Source: Ignavibacteriales bacterium (GTDB lineage: Bacteria; Bacteroidota; Ignavibacteria; Ignavibacteriales; Melioribacteraceae). From it: a stretch of 8,023 nt of DNA. Positions 6,786 to 8,023 of this stretch are shown piece by piece (the stretch's first letter is position 1; each line of letters opens with the position of its first letter). Below the pieces are notes generated by a model that was not told the DNA's origin, made no database searches, and saw only the letters and a program-made list of their open reading frames with translations. The stretch lies in NCBI GenBank assembly GCA_007280825.1, contig QYQI01000099.1, forward strand, positions 1-8,023, written 5' to 3'. The translations under genes were made by a program, and so were the position numbers.

Positions 6786-8023
6786 ATGGTTGATCTTTCA
6801 ATAAATTGCGGCGGAATAAAATCTCCAAATCCATTCTGGCTTGCATCAGCGCCTCCTTCAAACTCTGCATATCAAAATTGCAAAGCTTTCGAACAAGGAT
6901 GGGGAGGAACAGTTTGGAAAACTATCGGTGAACCGGTGATGAATGTTTTCAACAGATACGGTGGATTGGATTACAACGGACAAAAAATTTTCGGACTGAA
7001 CAACATAGAATTGATTAGTGACAGACCCATAGAAGTTAATCTAAAAGAAATTGCGGAAACAAAAAAACTTTGGCCGGATCGTGCGGTTGTAGTTTCTTTG
7101 ATGGTCGAATCGAAAAGAGAAACATGGCATGAGATAGTTAAACGTACGATTGACACCGGCTGCGATGGAATAGAACTGAATTACGGTTGTCCGCACGGAA
7201 TGAGTGAACGCGGTATGGGAGCTGCTGTTGGGCAAGTTCCCGAATATTGCAAAATGATAACTGAATGGGTTACCGAAATTTCGACAATACCAGTTCTCGT
7301 TAAACTAACTCCTAATGTTAGCAACATTCAATTACCTGCACGTGCGGCAAAAGCTGCAGGAGCTGATGGAATTTCTCTCATCAATACTATTAACAGTATT
7401 ATTGGGATTAATCTTGATACATTCGAATTGAAACCGAATGTTGGTGGATTAGGCGGACATGGCGGTTATGCCGGACCTGCAGTAAAACCGATTGCACTTC
7501 ATCTTCTCTCTCAAGTTGCAATAGACCCTGAAGTTAATCTGCCTATATCCGGAATTGGCGGTATAGGTAATTGGAGAGATGCACTTGAATTTATTTTACT
7601 CGGTGCATCAAGTGTTCAAGTTTGTACTGCAGTAATGCATTATGGATTTCGTATTGTTAATGATATGATTGAAGGAATGACCAACTGGATGGAATCGAAA
7701 GGAATTACTTCTCTCGATCAGATTAGAGGTAAATCTCTTCAGCGAGTGAATGATTTTGGAAATTTTGATCTTCTCAATAAAACAATAGCAAAAATAGACC
7801 AGCAAAAATGTATTCATTGCAATTTGTGCTACATTGCTTGCGAGGATGCGGCGCATCAGTGTATTGATCTAACTCCGGTTAACGGACATAACAAAACCGA
7901 AGTCCGGGAAAAAGATTGTGTCGGCTGCGCATTGTGTTCATTAGTTTGTCCGGTTGAAAATTGTATCTCTATGGTTAGAATTGATGACGGCTCTGCATCA
8001 AAAACTTGGAATCAGTTAAATGA
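6786..8023 (+). CDS. preA: NAD(P)H-dependent dihydropyrimidine dehydrogenase, PreA (FMN/Fe-S) subunit, 3' end cut by window edge
   Basis: The frame is open from the ATG at 6786 to the last base: 412 full codons plus two bases, without a stop. E. coli PreA has about 411 residues, so only a few codons are probably missing. Residues 1-310 form an FMN-binding dihydroorotate-dehydrogenase-like barrel. ASAPPSNS (20-27) and TVWKT (42-46) are near the flavin, and ELNYGCPHGMSERGMG (130-145) carries the proton-donor cysteine C135. VLVKLTPN (170-177), SLINTINS (197-204), SGIGGIGNWRDA (255-266) and GASSVQVCTAVM (273-284) are the remaining flavin and phosphate segments. The C-terminal ferredoxin domain has C342, C345, C348, C352 and C378, C381, C384, C388 for two [4Fe-4S] clusters. 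PreA reduces uracil and thymine with electrons from PreT; in mammals both halves are fused in one polypeptide. Dihydroorotate dehydrogenase is unlikely because of the C-terminal Fe-S domain, the CPHGM motif and the paired preT. Confidence 0.94.
   Translation, partial: MVDLSINCGGIKSPNPFWLASAPPSNSAYQNCKAFEQGWGGTVWKTIGEPVMNVFNRYGGLDYNGQKIFGLNNIELISDRPIEVNLKEIAETKKLWPDRAVVVSLMVESKRETWHEIVKRTIDTGCDGIELNYGCPHGMSERGMGAAVGQVPEYCKMITEWVTEISTIPVLVKLTPNVSNIQLPARAAKAAGADGISLINTINSIIGINLDTFELKPNVGGLGGHGGYAGPAVKPIALHLLSQVAIDPEVNLPISGIGGIGNWRDALEFILLGASSVQVCTAVMHYGFRIVNDMIEGMTNWMESKGITSLDQIRGKSLQRVNDFGNFDLLNKTIAKIDQQKCIHCNLCYIACEDAAHQCIDLTPVNGHNKTEVREKDCVGCALCSLVCPVENCISMVRIDDGSASKTWNQLN

Noticed and set aside
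6971..7235. Two minus-strand ORFs of about 60 codons and a further one at 7608-7856
   Set aside because: All lie opposite preA, whose frame is intact and rich in known motifs.
6786..8023. PreA as a class 1B dihydroorotate dehydrogenase
   Set aside because: The C-terminal two-cluster ferredoxin domain, the CPHGM active-site motif and the three-base spacing to preT identify the dihydropyrimidine dehydrogenase subunit.

Overview
The window is AT-rich and looks like a member of the Bacteroidota/Chlorobiota/Ignavibacteriota group. I lean towards Ignavibacteria because of the base composition, the style of the outer-membrane barrel protein and the form of the aldehyde dehydrogenase. This is a judgement from sequence style, not from a search. 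All supported genes lie on the + strand.

Layout: (1) 1-1462 is the 3' part of a gene for a surface beta-barrel protein. Its reading frame is open back to the left edge, so the true start lies outside. (2) 1463-1594 is an AT-only spacer with a perfect 10-bp A/T inverted repeat, and is the likely promoter region for what follows. (3) 1595-8023 holds five co-directional genes: a CoA-acylating (methyl)malonate-semialdehyde dehydrogenase, a beta-ureidopropionase, a class III aminotransferase, and the two subunits of an NAD(P)H-dependent dihydropyrimidine dehydrogenase (PreT and PreA). PreA runs off the right edge after 412 codons, probably a few codons before its stop.

Together the five genes form most of the reductive pyrimidine catabolic route. 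PreT/PreA reduce uracil or thymine to the 5,6-dihydro compounds. A dihydropyrimidinase, not in the window and probably just downstream, would open the ring. Beta-ureidopropionase releases CO2, ammonia and beta-alanine or 3-aminoisobutyrate. The aminotransferase makes malonic or methylmalonic semialdehyde, and the dehydrogenase converts these to acetyl-CoA or propionyl-CoA. The NAD(P)H spent in the first step can be regained as NADH in the last, so the set resembles a near redox-neutral carbon and nitrogen salvage pathway rather than only a nitrogen-scavenging one.

I see no mobile element, CRISPR array, tRNA, rRNA or clear riboswitch. The chemistry is known. The points worth checking are the lysine in place of a substrate-binding arginine in the dehydrogenase, the cysteine-rich loop of the aminotransferase, the TTG start of the aminotransferase, and the unidentified barrel protein upstream.
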